From Bradysia coprophila (lineage: Eukaryota; Arthropoda; Insecta; Diptera; Sciaridae), in contig NW_023503456.1 of the NCBI RefSeq assembly GCF_014529535.1, forward strand, positions 2,368,133 to 2,432,132: 64,000 nt of DNA, written 5' to 3'. The notes under the pieces are model-generated. The model did no database searches. It saw only the letters and a program-made list of their open reading frames with translations, and was not told the DNA's origin. Position 1 is the first letter of the stretch. Each line of letters starts with the position of its first letter. Positions 35,192 to 46,654 of the stretch are shown piece after piece. The position numbers and the translations under genes are program-made.

Positions 35192-36821
35192 ATGGTTGAC
35201 AACAGATTCGATAATTTAACGAACGTCGATGGGGGTCGCATCGTTAAAATGGAAGTCGACTATACCGGTGCTTGTGACGAAAAGATCCCGTTGCTGAAAG
35301 AATCCGCCAAAGATCCAAACAAATTCCATCAATCGATTGACGGATTACTGCAATTGGAGAAACAAACGTAAGGCCGTTGTTGACTACACACATTCCAAAC
35401 GTCTCGATGATTTGTTCCAATTTTACAGCCGCCTGGGTGCCGACATGATCTCCTGTTCACGCGTACTAATCGCCATCGTTCAGATATGTTTCGAGGCACG
35501 CAATTGGAATGCGCTGAACGAATACATCGCATTGCTGGTGAAACGACGGTCCCAGTTGAAGCAGGCCGTCGTCAAAATGGTCCAAGAGTGTGTCACGTAT
35601 GTGGATCAGACTCCAGACAAGGAGACAAAATTGAAACTGATCGATACGCTGCGCACGGTAACGGAAGGAAAAATTTACGTCGAAGTCGAACGGGCTAGGT
35701 TGACACAGATCCTCGCTAAAATCAAAGAGGAAGACGGTGACATTGCCGGTGCGAGTACAATTATGGAGGAGTTACAGGTGGAAACGTACGGTACGATGGA
35801 GAAACGCGAGAAGGTCGAATTGATATTGGAGCAAATGCGACTCTGTTTGGCGAAACAAGATTTTGTTCGGGCACAAATCATTGCCAAGAAGATCAACATC
35901 AAGTTCTTCGACGATGCTGGCCAGGAAGACTTGAAGTTCAAATACTACGGCATTATGGTTGGTTGATTGACGTTGCTCTCGTCGTCGTTGGACGCATATA
36001 TCTCGTAACACGTTTTTCATTTGCAGATTCGCCTGGACCAAGATACATCCTTTTTGCGCACATCTCGCCACTACCAGGCCGTTGTCGATTCAGAAGTCAT
36101 CGTTGGCAAGCCCGAACGTCGCCAAAGAATGATCACGTGCGCAGCATTGTATTGCATCTTGTCGCCGTACGATAACGAGCAACAAGACATGATGCAAAGA
36201 CTGTTCAAAAATAAGTTGCTGGACGAGACACCAATGTACAAGTGGGTAACATCAACGTCTAATACATCGGACTCGTCAATTGAATAAATCTTCTTCTAGG
36301 GAATTACTCCGTCTGTTCATGTGCAAGGAACTGATCGACTTCGATGGATTACAGAAGCTCTACGGCGAGGAGTTGCTTAACTTCGACATATTCAATCAAG
36401 CAAATTCGCATGGCAAAAAGTGTTGGATTGAGTTGAAGAACCGTGTGATCGAACATGTAGGTTCCCACTCGACCATTCACTACCGCATATCAGTTTGTAG
36501 CTAATGTCTCGTACACTTCGTTTGCAGAATATTCGCATCATCTCCAACTACTACACCCGCATCAACCTGAACCGAATGAGCGAATTGCTGAATTTACCCG
36601 AATCAGAAACCGAAGACTATTTGTCCCGTTTGGCCAACAGCAGTACGCTGACAGTAAAAATCGACCGTCTGGACGGTATCATTCATTTCGCCCAGAAGAA
36701 AGCCGCCTCCGATTTGCTGAACGATTGGGCAACCGGTATCAATGAATTGATGAGCTTGGTCAATAAGACGTGCCATCTGATCAACAAAGAGGAGTGCATC
36801 AATACGGTCATGGTCAATTGA
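35192..36821 (+). CDS. Rpn5: 26S proteasome regulatory subunit Rpn5 (PSMD12)
   Basis: A scaffold subunit of the 19S regulatory particle lid, acting in the nucleus and cytosol. Exons: 35192-35367, 35429-35957, 36027-36241, 36300-36456 and 36528-36821. All are GT/AG with consistent phase, 456 residues, the same as human PSMD12. The N-terminal KMEVDY block is present. Helical repeats follow, with family signatures [61 protein letters not shown] and [19 protein letters not shown]. The C-terminal PCI winged-helix region includes [17 protein letters not shown]. Introns are 58-70 bp. An in-frame ATG 24 codons upstream (35120) would add MSALPELSLNQ; I prefer 35192 because the family starts close to the KMEVDY block, but the upstream start cannot be excluded. 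Confidence 0.95.
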
Positions 36822-36915
36822 GTGGGTTGAATTAGATGTCTGATCGTTTTCGTTTGCTTTTTTTTGGATGCGTCCATGGAATTGTCATTTCTCATCGAGT
36901 ACTGTAATGCGAGAT

Positions 36916-36921
36916 AATAAA
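36916..36921 (+). terminator. Poly(A) signal of Rpn5
   Basis: AATAAA about 95 bases after the stop codon, inside an A-rich run. Confidence 0.5.
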
Positions 36922-39752
36922 AAAAAAAATCTTTTTCAAGAATCTCTTTAGCCATTCTTTTAGTGTTTAGCATTGAAGTGATAGAGGTGGTCTCGGATGT
37001 AACACCAACGCCAAGATCCGCGTCATCCCCAGTCAAATCGCTTTTATATTAGTAGAATCGTTGACTGGTCAGATTGTATGGTCTCAGTGCTGACCTCTCT
37101 GTCGTAGCTCCACAACCTGGACTCTCAACATTCACTCCTTTCCAGGATAATATGACTTTAGAAATCTGAATCTGTTGCAAGCAACACTGAAAATTGCTTC
37201 ACTATTCTGAACAAAGAACCGCAAAAACCAAAGAGAACACTAACCCATAGATAGGACTAACCATACTGTGAGTAAGGGCAAATCTCGATGGATTTTTGGG
37301 GACTTTGTAGGAAGATTTTTACTTTTTGGGGTTTTTACAAAATGCGTGTGACCATTTGGTGTCGATTATAAATGCAAGACAGACATTCATCTGCAAAGTA
37401 CTTGTATAAGAGAGTGATGCTTCTTTTTACAAAGTATTTGTAAGATAGAGTGACAGAGTGATGCTTCTGCTTGTGCGATCAGTCTTCGTCTTCGTTTCAC
37501 TATTTACACTTTGTGCGATTAATCAAATAAAAACTAATCACACTCTGTGTGAATAGCCTTTTCGTGTATTACATTAGCGTTCGCTACAGTCAATGCACCT
37601 AGCATAGTAGTAGAATATTGCTTATGTCAAACATAGTACAAGAAATTGTTTCAAGGTAATGTCGGCAGCGTAAATGTTCTTCTATTTGACATAAGCAGTA
37701 CTCTGCTACTATGCTTGATGCTTTGGTACAGTTGAAAACACAACGATGCGACACAACGGTTACGCGAACTCGATCTAATTTTGTGAGTCTTTCAATCTTC
37801 TGATTTTTCTTATTTTTTCAATTTTTTTTTATTTCGTTTTTCATTTTGGATTTTTTTTTGTTGATTTTGATTTAATGAATTTTTGAAGAATTTGAAGAAA
37901 TAGTTATTGATGTATTTCGTGTATGTTACACAAGCGTGATATCGGTTTACTTATGTTTAACGTATTCCACTCGGTACGTTGAATTTACATCACTGATTCA
38001 TCGCTATGTAAATAATCATTCACGGCATTTAGCCCGTAATCATTTTGGATGGAACTTATTCGAAAATTAAATCGTTTTCCCACACTGAAATTTAGCTGTT
38101 TTTCATAAATGAAACATTCAATAATCACCACTAGAATAGCACTTTTGATTTGATAACATCATCCAATCAAGTAAACGACCTTTTAATTAAGAAAAAACAA
38201 TTTGCTTACTCGCAGGGCCTAAAATAAGGATTTTCAACCGGGGGGAAATATCTAGACGTGCCCCATTTTTCTGTCAGAATGACACCTTTTGTCTGTCAGA
38301 AGGGCCCCTTTATCCGTAGCGAAAAAAATGTTCGGCTCAAAAGTGGAGTTTGAGTTTTTAAATGAAATTGAAATTAGACTTTACGGTTGATTTTCACTAC
38401 AAATTTCCTTAATTTCTGAAAAAATTCCTAAATTATTAAAGAAAACTTTTAAAAAAATCAGAGGATTTCAAGGAAATTTTTTAAAATGAAGCCTCGGGGA
38501 GAAGCTAAGAATGATTGATATTTGATACTAACATTGAACTGAAAATGCAGAAGAAATGAAGAAACACTCAAAAAGTTAAAGAAACTTTAAAAAATTAATA
38601 AAAGTAATTTCTTGCAAAAACATTAGTCCTGATTTATTTTAGATCGTGTAATTTTCTGGCTGTACCTTCATCTTGAGCTGACATTTTCAAAAAATCTAAG
38701 GATCGACCGTTTGCGTTTCTAACGCTATTCGAGCCTTGATCTCTATATGAAGTACTATGAAAAAATGTGGCGCCTCTACATGCCAACACACTTGTCCCAT
38801 ATCGTAGGTGAATTCAATAAAAATGCAATTCTCTCACATTATCTCCCATGTAGACCCATGATCATAGAGAGAGAAAACCGAAGACTAGTTATTATAACTT
38901 GCCTTGGGGTACTTCTCAGAGTATTTACTTCTCTTTCAACGTGGTACGTTGAGAGCGATAGGACAGAAGACCAGTTTATTTTAACTTGCCTTGGGGTACT
39001 TGTCAAAATATCTTCTTCTCTTTCATCATAACACTCTATGAGGTAACTGTCATTCATATGTTCCTTCCATCCCGCCACAGGCGTACCAACTTATTATTTC
39101 TCTGATATTCGGCCCGCTGTATAACTACTTTACCACACGTTTGAAATTTGGACTAAAATCGGCGGTGTCGGCGCGCCGATGGCGTTTTGACGGCGTTACT
39201 TTATTTTTATAGTATATAAATTATAAAATTAAAAAGATGATCTTTCGAGTAGCACCCCGCGGAAATTCGTTATCGCACGTCCACATTTGCGTGAAAACAA
39301 AGTTAGTGAAATAAACTACGTAATGGCTTAAAGCTTCTTATTTTCACCTGTGTGATTGCATCCCTCGCCTACGCCTCGAGCTTGTATAGACAAAAACGAG
39401 TTTACATTACACTAGTAAAATAAAGTACGTAGTTGCTTCCAAATTTTTGTTTTGACACGTGAGACCTACCAACTAGTCAAGACAAAAAATTGGAAGCAGG
39501 TGCGTAATCTACTAATATCGTTCCTCTAAGTAGGTATCATAAAGATGTTTTTATAGATAGACTTTGTCTTAGTGCCATCCAAAAACCCACAATTTTCATA
39601 TGGATTGCGTTTAGTTTGATAAAGCTATTCTAAAAAATCATTGTTCACCCGTTCACCGGTTCGGTACACGTCGCCATTCCACATCTTTTTGACACAGACT
39701 GAAATTGGCGGTAAAGTCCAGCGGTTCGAATAAGCAATAACTTTTGGAGATC
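36922..39752. other. Intergenic stretch with small repeats
   Basis: No gene recognised. It holds a 110-bp inverted repeat at 37604-37713 (TGCTTATGTCAAA and TTTGACATAAGCA as inner pairs), a tandem duplication of about 65 bp at 38870-39012 (unit containing CTTGCCTTGGGGTACTT), and a short inverted repeat at 39430-39512 (GCTTCCAAATTTTTG and its inverse). Part of 39040-39105 resembles 1268-1338. Confidence 0.5.
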
Positions 39753-41453
39753 ATCATGTCCGGAGCGTTAGCGAAGGACTTGACGCAGTCTAACTTCCAA
39801 AAAAAGAACGAAGAAATTTTTTTGAGACGCGGCAACTATATATAGGCGAGAATTTAAGTTTCTTTCCTTTGGCCTGTATCACCACAAATCCTATTCTATC
39901 TTATTCGTGCTTCAAATACGAGCAAAACGAGCTATCACTCGACTATGTAGGTTTAAAATTGCCGGAGATACATCGTTTTGAAGTTGGTCATTTTTCATAG
40001 AAAATGCACCAAATTGACTTTTCCCAAACAATCAAAATCCTTCAACTTACTCTGTATGTTTCTGTCTATCTATCTGTGTCTATCTATCGACGGTGTCGAT
40101 CTCGGAAACTAGTCAGCCAATCTCCATGAAATTTTGCAGGAGCCTCAGGGTGGGCATAAAAATGAAATTGTGATACGCCATTACCCCAGGAAAAACCAGA
40201 ATTTTGTTTTATTGGTTTCTGAGTGTGGTTTTCGAGGGTCGGGAATGCGTTTTCGGCTGTAGCTTAGCTGTTTTGAAACCTACAGAGGCGTGCGACCCAT
40301 CAAATGAAAGATATTCGTAACACGATTCGAACAAAAAAATAAGTAAAAAAATCGGGTCAGATTCGTTTGAGCTAGTCGAGCGTAGGTTGAAAGGACTAAT
40401 ATTTTTTTGCGATTATGAGAGATAGAGAGTTACTTTCTTCGGCAAAGTCTCAGAGTTTTACGAGTAGAAAAGAAGGGCATTTGTGAAAAATGTCGAAAGT
40501 TGGAAATGAGTGGGTCAATTGGGGTTTTGGAGATATTTCTCAGATAGAGAATTACTTTCTTCGTCAAATTTTCGAATTTCGTCAAATCTTCGATTTTCGT
40601 CAAATTTTCGATTTTCGTCAAATTTTCGATTTTCGTCGAATTTTTGAATTTCGTCAAATTTTCGAATTTCGTCAAATTTTCGAATTTCGTCAAATTTTCG
40701 AATTTAGTCAAATTTTCGATTTTCGTCGAATTTTCAATTTTCGTCGAATTTTTGAATTTCGTCAAATTTTCGAATTTCGTCAAATTTTCGAATTTCGTCA
40801 AATTTTCGAATTTAGTCAAATTTTTGATTTTCGGCAAATTTTCGAATTTCGTCAAATTTTCAAATTTTGCTGAATTTCCGAATGTCTGTTATAAACTGTT
40901 ATAAAAGGCAGTGTTCTAAAACTTCTAAAACGACTGATATCCCAACAAAAATCTCTTCGAGAAAAGTGTGACGCAGTCTTTGAAATACAATTTCTAAAAT
41001 GAATGATATCGCTAGAGTTGACGCTTTCAGCTTCGTTACGCAAAAATTAAATTTTACATCCAATTAGTTCAAACAAGCTGGCTTAGTTTTATCTCATCAT
41101 CTGCCAAATAATTTTTACCAAAAAAAAATTGACTGGAAACATCCAAAATTTTACCAAAAAAATCTGCGTCGCAAAGTGGCAAATGTTCAGGAACAGACGA
41201 GCGAGAAAATTTATCTGCCCCATGCGACGCAGATTTTTCTGGTAAAATTTTGGTTGTTTCCAGTCAAATTTTTTTTGGTAAAAATTATTTGGCAGATGAT
41301 GAGAAAAACTAAGCCAGCTTATTTGAACTAATTGGGTGTAAAATTTAATTTTTGCGTAACGACGCTGAAAGCGTCCACTCTAGCGATATCATTCATTTTA
41401 GAAATTGTACTTCAAAGACTGCGTCACACTTTTCTCGAAGAGATTTTTGTTGG
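39753..41453 (+). mobile_element. Composite repeat family E, copy 2
   Basis: Same architecture and orientation as 15335-17035: ATCATGTCCGGAGCG leader (single here), shared unique part, 18-bp tandem array, then terminal fold-back (40941-41453) beginning CCCAACAAAAATCTCTTCG. Fold-back arms are about 240 bp around a short centre. The two copies differ by scattered substitutions, array length and leader number, so they are not a recent segmental duplication. Confidence 0.75.
40560..40870. repeat. 18-bp minisatellite inside family E copy 2
   Basis: Unit TTCGTCAAATTTTCGAAT and variants with GATTTTCG or TTTAGTC, about 17 copies. It shows a higher-order pattern: a block of roughly six units near 40644-40745 is repeated at 40750-40840. 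Confidence 0.9.
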
Positions 41454-42085
41454 TACGGTACTACATCTACTTCAGAGGTAGAGTAAAGGACCCATACAGC
41501 AGGGCTCAACTCCAGATGCAAACAATAATTATCTGGATGTATTCTAATCTCTATATTTCGAGATTAGTACTCTAATAGTTGATACACAGCAGACTTAAAC
41601 TTTTTATGTATTAAAATTTGGGACTCTTGAACTTGTGCCACGCCGACGAAAAGTGGTCGGCGGCGGCGGCGTGGTCATTTTTTCGTCGTCGGCGGCGAGA
41701 GGTCGGCGCGCGTGAGCCTTTTTTCCACGCCGCGCCGGCGCGCCGTCGGCGGCGCACACGTCTAATTGTCCAAGCTTTTTACATTTTGCCAGCGCAAAGT
41801 TGACACAATTTCTTTAATATGCCGAACCCACAATTATTACTGATCCCGACTCAATTTAACGTGTCAAAAAAAAAATCAATTCAACTCAATTCAATTTCTA
41901 AAGCAAAAATCTAAATAATTAATTTGGGTCGCGTTTTATATTGATGGCTTAAATGGAACGACAAGCTGTAATTTATGTCTGTACAAACATTTTATTTTAA
42001 TGACTCTACTACACATCGACAGCCTGTTGTTCAGCTAAATTATGAACCAAATGTTAGTTTCTTGCTTACACTTTACCGCTGTATC
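41454..42085. other. Intergenic stretch with a GC-rich island
   Basis: 41640-41760 is unusually GC-rich for this window, made of GCGCCG/GGCGGC words with inverted pairing. It resembles the ends of the element at 32070-32740. The rest, up to the receptor gene, is its upstream region; an in-frame extension upstream of 42086 looks untranslated. Confidence 0.45.
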
Positions 42086-43843
42086 ATGAAACACGCCGTA
42101 ATTTTGGGAATTTTGTACTTCCTCGTTGGAAATGGCCGGTGCCAGCAGTGTTCCCTGTATCATGAAATGAATCTAATCAGTCGGCTGAACCGCATTTACG
42201 GCTTCGATCATAATGTCTATTTCCTTGACGCCATGACCAATCATAATCGATTGAATCTATCAATGCAAAGCAATGATGGGAACTTTATATCCCAAACCGT
42301 TTACATTTTCAACCATGTCTTGGTCGGGAGCAACGGTACGCAATTATCAACGTTAAGGTCACTTGGCGGCAAAAGAACATTTGTAGTCATCATGATCGCG
42401 GGTGTGGAAATTGATCAACTAATATCTCAAGTGGGAGTGATTGAAAAACGACTCGGCGCTAATGGACACATTGGAGTGTTTTTCGTCAGTGAGGTCATAT
42501 CAACGGACTTAGTTGAACGAATATTTCGCTCGAGTTGGAGTGCTGGAATTGTGAACATTTTTTGCGCGATTCACACAAACACATCCGTTTTTAATGTTTT
42601 CGGATACGATCCCTTTGTTACATTTGATTTGATAAATTTGACAGAGAGCCAATCGCTTAACAATTATTTTCCGAGTAGAGTACCAAATTATCACGGGCAT
42701 CCGCTTCGGTGTGCTATGGCAGATTTTTCACGTGTAAGCGATGTAGCGAATATATTTTGGGAAATCGTCGTTTGCGTTTTCAATGCGTCAAGATTGAATG
42801 TACTTTACAGTACAGGAAACGAGAATGTTGATGCAGATATTCTTCTGCATGAAAGAACATTTGACGATACACAATGGCCGTGCTATCCGCATCGTATGTT
42901 AACGGTTGTTTTGATGGTTCCTCACGCACAGCTCTATTCGGGCTTTATAGCCTATCTACGAAACGCAACCTGGACGCTGATTTTCATTTACACATTTCTT
43001 GCCATTGCTGCAGCATCTCTGCTACTGAGTATCTCCGGATATATGCAATCAAAGAAAATTTCAATTTTCAAATGCGTTACGGACATTATCAATTTGTTGA
43101 TGAATGACAATGGTGCGATCAAGTATGGACAACTGAAGCGCGCAGAAGTTTATATCATCGTTCCGTTTACATTTGCTGGGCTAATTGCGGTGAATGGCAT
43201 TTTGTCTGTATTCCTGAGTTATGTCAGCGTGCCAATTTACGAGCGACAAATCAACACAATCGAAGATCTATTCAAATCGCCAATCCAAGTCAAACTTGAA
43301 TACTCCTGGAGAGATGATGTAATTTTGATGTTGGAAGATTTGTCGCGTCACGGTGGATGGGATAACAAAGTGCGATCAACGAATGATGTATTTGAAGAAG
43401 TTCAGAGATACAATCCTTCTGCAGCATTCATTGGATTATCTAACGAAGTACGATTGTATCTAGAGACACAGAAACGGTTGGGGATCAAAGTTTATCACAT
43501 GGTAGCTGAACCGTATCTAGAAAAAACCAACGTAGGATTCATGGTATTCCGGAATTATCCTTTCATCGAACCGATAAATGACTTGGTTCACCGTTTACTC
43601 AGCGCCGGATTAATACAGAAGTGGATAATAGATGAGGATCATGTCTCGTTGAATAATCTGCTAAGGCAAAGCGTTCACCTTCAGGCCCAAAGAAGCGTTG
43701 AATCACAGTTAATCGTCGAATTCGAATTCGGAATACCCAATGTTGTGTGGTATGGATGGATTGCCAGTGTAATGTCATTTATTTGCGAAATAGCATGGAA
43801 TCGATTGAAGTTACAAATTAAACGGATAGTTTTATTGCTCTAA
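42086..43843 (+). CDS. Divergent ionotropic receptor (IR family)
   Basis: A variant ionotropic glutamate receptor of the arthropod chemosensory IR family, a plasma-membrane ligand-gated channel subunit in sensory neurons. Single exon, 585 residues, starting at MKHAVILGILYFLVG, which reads as a signal peptide; 37 upstream in-frame codons are unlikely to be translated. The extracellular N-terminal region is divergent. The first membrane helix lies at about 295-320 (TLIFIYTFLAIAAASLLL), the second with pore-flanking sequence at about 355-382 (IIVPFTFAGLIAVNGILSVFLSYV), directly followed by the IR signature VPIYERQINTIEDL. The S2 lobe follows, then a final helix at about 552-572 (VVWYGWIASVMSFICEI) and a short basic tail. 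Lack of introns and high divergence fit the species-specific IRs tied to taste. No orthologue can be named. Confidence 0.85.
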   Translation: MKHAVILGILYFLVGNGRCQQCSLYHEMNLISRLNRIYGFDHNVYFLDAMTNHNRLNLSMQSNDGNFISQTVYIFNHVLVGSNGTQLSTLRSLGGKRTFVVIMIAGVEIDQLISQVGVIEKRLGANGHIGVFFVSEVISTDLVERIFRSSWSAGIVNIFCAIHTNTSVFNVFGYDPFVTFDLINLTESQSLNNYFPSRVPNYHGHPLRCAMADFSRVSDVANIFWEIVVCVFNASRLNVLYSTGNENVDADILLHERTFDDTQWPCYPHRMLTVVLMVPHAQLYSGFIAYLRNATWTLIFIYTFLAIAAASLLLSISGYMQSKKISIFKCVTDIINLLMNDNGAIKYGQLKRAEVYIIVPFTFAGLIAVNGILSVFLSYVSVPIYERQINTIEDLFKSPIQVKLEYSWRDDVILMLEDLSRHGGWDNKVRSTNDVFEEVQRYNPSAAFIGLSNEVRLYLETQKRLGIKVYHMVAEPYLEKTNVGFMVFRNYPFIEPINDLVHRLLSAGLIQKWIIDEDHVSLNNLLRQSVHLQAQRSVESQLIVEFEFGIPNVVWYGWIASVMSFICEIAWNRLKLQIKRIVLLL

Positions 43844-44185
43844 ATGCATAAGGAAGCGGAAATTGCAGTGGTTTTGTTTTTAAATTGTGATCAATGTTTT
43901 ATCACTTTATTACGATCTGTTTCAATTCGATGTTTTTTCGTTGCAGCATTTAAATTCATCGATTCTCTACGATGTGACTCTTACACAAATTGATCGAAAA
44001 TGTACGATCGATTCGATTTTGTCAATAGTATTTCTAGCAATTGCATTTGGTTCTCTGACGGACGTATCTTCTGGTTAGTGAATAATTATGGAAACCAATA
44101 ATATAGTAAACGACGAATAAGAACATTACTTTTTAGCTTTGCCGTGTTGTAGAAGAACCGCACACTGTTGTAACGAAAACTGAAC
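43844..44185. other. 3' flank of the receptor gene
   Basis: AT-rich. A 63-codon frame at 43887-44078 shows no recognisable domain. Nothing else seen. Confidence 0.4.
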
Positions 44186-44830
44186 ATTTTTATTTATATA
44201 TTTTATTCTCACTCCAAACATTGAAGGCTCAGGGCCTGTACATGTTTTCCTTTAAATCTATTGAATATTGTTGTCAATCAACCAAACTCTTAATCCAACA
44301 TAAATCAATTAATTTCATAAAATTTACCACAGAAGAGAAAAAAGAGACACAATTAAATCAAATTAATCAAAATTGAAAACTCGTTTAAACGCAAAAACAC
44401 AAATAAAAAAAAGAAAGCAGACTACTGTCGAAGCACCAGAAATGACGCAGTCGTATTTTCACCAGTTGAAAAAATAGTCATGAGACGATCGGAATATACC
44501 GAACAAATGACTTTTCAGATGGCGTTTGAACGCCTTTATACCATTCAAATCGCGCAAAGCCGATGGAAAACTATTAAAAAAACTGAAACCACGAATCTCT
44601 ACTGCCTGTTGTCCAAAACTGGTTCGGGAAAATGACGGATGAAGAAGATTTCTTCCCCTAGTTAAGTGATCGTGGACGTCACCATTCGTTCTTACTTCAA
44701 AATCGTGTTTTATCAGATCGTTCTTTAGGGAAAAAACCAATGAGCATTAAAATAATCGATTGGTAGGATCGACCTGTTAAAGTAGTCTTTCGCTGAAGCT
44801 CTGAACTTCAAACCGTGAATATTACGTAAT

Positions 44831-45290
44831 GAGGGATTCTTTTGAAAATCCACCTATCAAAATCGGGCCCATTTCGTCTGGGATGGATATATACATGGTT
44901 TGAAAGGTCTTTGCCAGTAGACCTCAAAACGGGCCTCACATAGTCTCGAGCCTCTCCTGGTTGCTGGTGGAAGATGTCCGAATTTGGAAAAATAATGTTT
45001 TTTATCCGAATTTTTTGGCCGTTATAAGTGATTGTTCAGGTTGAGAGTGGGCTCTTTGGAAAGCTGAGCTTAAGTACTTTCGGGTCATGCCTAGTTCGAT
45101 TAGATTCATTGATATATGTTTGCAAAAATTTGCAAGAATTTTTTTTCAAAATCTGTGTGAACTTTAGACAGGTCTGGGCTGGTACTGATGACGCTTAATG
45201 TGAACCTAACATGCTAGTCGTAACATACATTGTCTAAGCTTTCCGTTTGTAGTGCTGGTGATTGCCGAAATAACAGAATATTTTGTTAGT
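44831..45290 (+). repeat. Family C terminal fragment inside the LINE
   Basis: Starts GAGGGATTCTTTTGAAAAT at a point where LINE coding sequence stops on one side. LINE sequence resumes near 45298 on the other side (LIPTAGEFYE). Only the family C end motif is convincing; the rest is diverged and no inverse end is visible, so boundaries are approximate. Confidence 0.5.
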
Positions 45291-45854
45291 ACAACCGCTA
45301 CTCGTAAAACTCGCCAGCAGTCGGTATCAGAAACCTTAATCGTCTGAAAATACCGACAATCGGTAAAATTTTTTTAATGACGCCAGTCAAGTGGTCACCC
45401 CTTGTGAGGCTCTCGTTAATAAGTAGTCCGAGGCACTTCACAACTCTATTGCGTACAAGCGATTCACCAGCGAGGGCTAGTTCGAAGTATCTTGACGATT
45501 CAACAAGGTTTTTATTGAACAACACATAATTTGACTTCGAAGCATTAACAAAGAGACTATTCTCGGATGACCAATGATTTAACAGACACAAATCACTTTG
45601 CTTCATCGCTCGAAGGTCAGTGAGCGTACACGCCGTATACTTGAACGTCGTGTCATCGGCATAAAGGTAAAGCGTTCCCTTGAACCTAAACTCGAACAAG
45701 TCGTAAACAAAATGAACAAAAGAGATGATAACGCAGAGCCTTGGGGGACCCCAAAAATCACCTCCTTTGGCGTGCTCTCAGCGCCAGCTACACTAACGAA
45801 CTGTCTCCTGTTAGTCAAGTAACTCCTAACGAGATCATATGCATTACCAATTAG

Positions 45855-46654
45855 TCAACACTGGCAACACTGGATGGTTGACAGGAAAAAGTTTGTCTCC
45901 GTATATAAATGTTGTTTTAATATCAATTAAACTCGTAAAATTGTGAATCGTAACACAGAAACATGCATTACCGTTAATTGTGTGACAAAAACATGAAGTT
46001 GTTTAATTTCGCGTCCAGATCATCGATAAAATTGATAGAAGAAATCGACCATTGACAACATAACCTCAACAATATACGACAAACGGAAAAACTGATAAGA
46101 AATTGGACATAGATAGTGGATGTCAGCTCGCAGAGCCTATCAAAAGCATTCCACAAATGCTTAAACAATAGACATCACTTGGCTACCGGACTCGTAAGAC
46201 ATCCCGGTTGATTCAACAAGAAAATGCATCACCACATTGAGTGACGTCATATCACATTGTGGCAACGCAACATCATTGGCATCGACAAATCAAGCATTTC
46301 AAGGGACACAATCGAATCCGATTTCGTTATTCGAGTGGTCAATCGAACGTGTCCAGTTGCTGAACTCTGAAAAGACATCCCGGACTGCGAATACGATTAT
46401 TGATCCTTTCGAAACCGAAATCGTCGTACATCCGTACAATAGAAGTGGATATAGGTCGTTATCGAACGGTTAATCGTCATCCGTAACCAGTTGCTGAACT
46501 CCATTTGGACATCCCGGACTGTGTATGCGGTGGTTAATTTTTCGATCTATTTTTCCGATCAATATGAATGAGGTGTTTTGATTTCGATGAATGTCTGCTG
46601 TAAAATTTAGTTTATATTCTTTTTGTTGTCTAAACCATACGATAAATAAATAAA
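45855..46654 (+). mobile_element. Retroposed insertion nested in the LINE
   Basis: ACCAATTAG occurs at both borders (45846-45854 and 46655-46663), a 9-bp target duplication. The inserted 800 bp ends in GATAAATAAATAAA-type sequence, an A-rich tail typical of target-primed retrotransposition. LINE reading continues across the two borders. Internally there are two related blocks sharing CAGTTGCTGAACTC and ACATCCCGGACTG (about 46356-46391 and 46488-46524). No RT is encoded, so it is either a long SINE-like unit or a 5'-truncated LINE 3' end. Confidence 0.8.

Noticed and set aside
40430..40904. Long repetitive frames (KFENLT or RQIFEF repeats) that could look like a structural repeat protein; the same at 16191-16486.
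   Set aside because: They follow from an 18-bp non-coding minisatellite. Frames stay open on both strands, and copy number differs between the two family E copies.
41454..41803. GC-rich island at 41640-41760 considered as a CpG-type promoter of the ionotropic receptor.
   Set aside because: It resembles the ends of the repeat at 32070-32740, and insects generally lack CpG-island promoters. Repeat origin is more likely.
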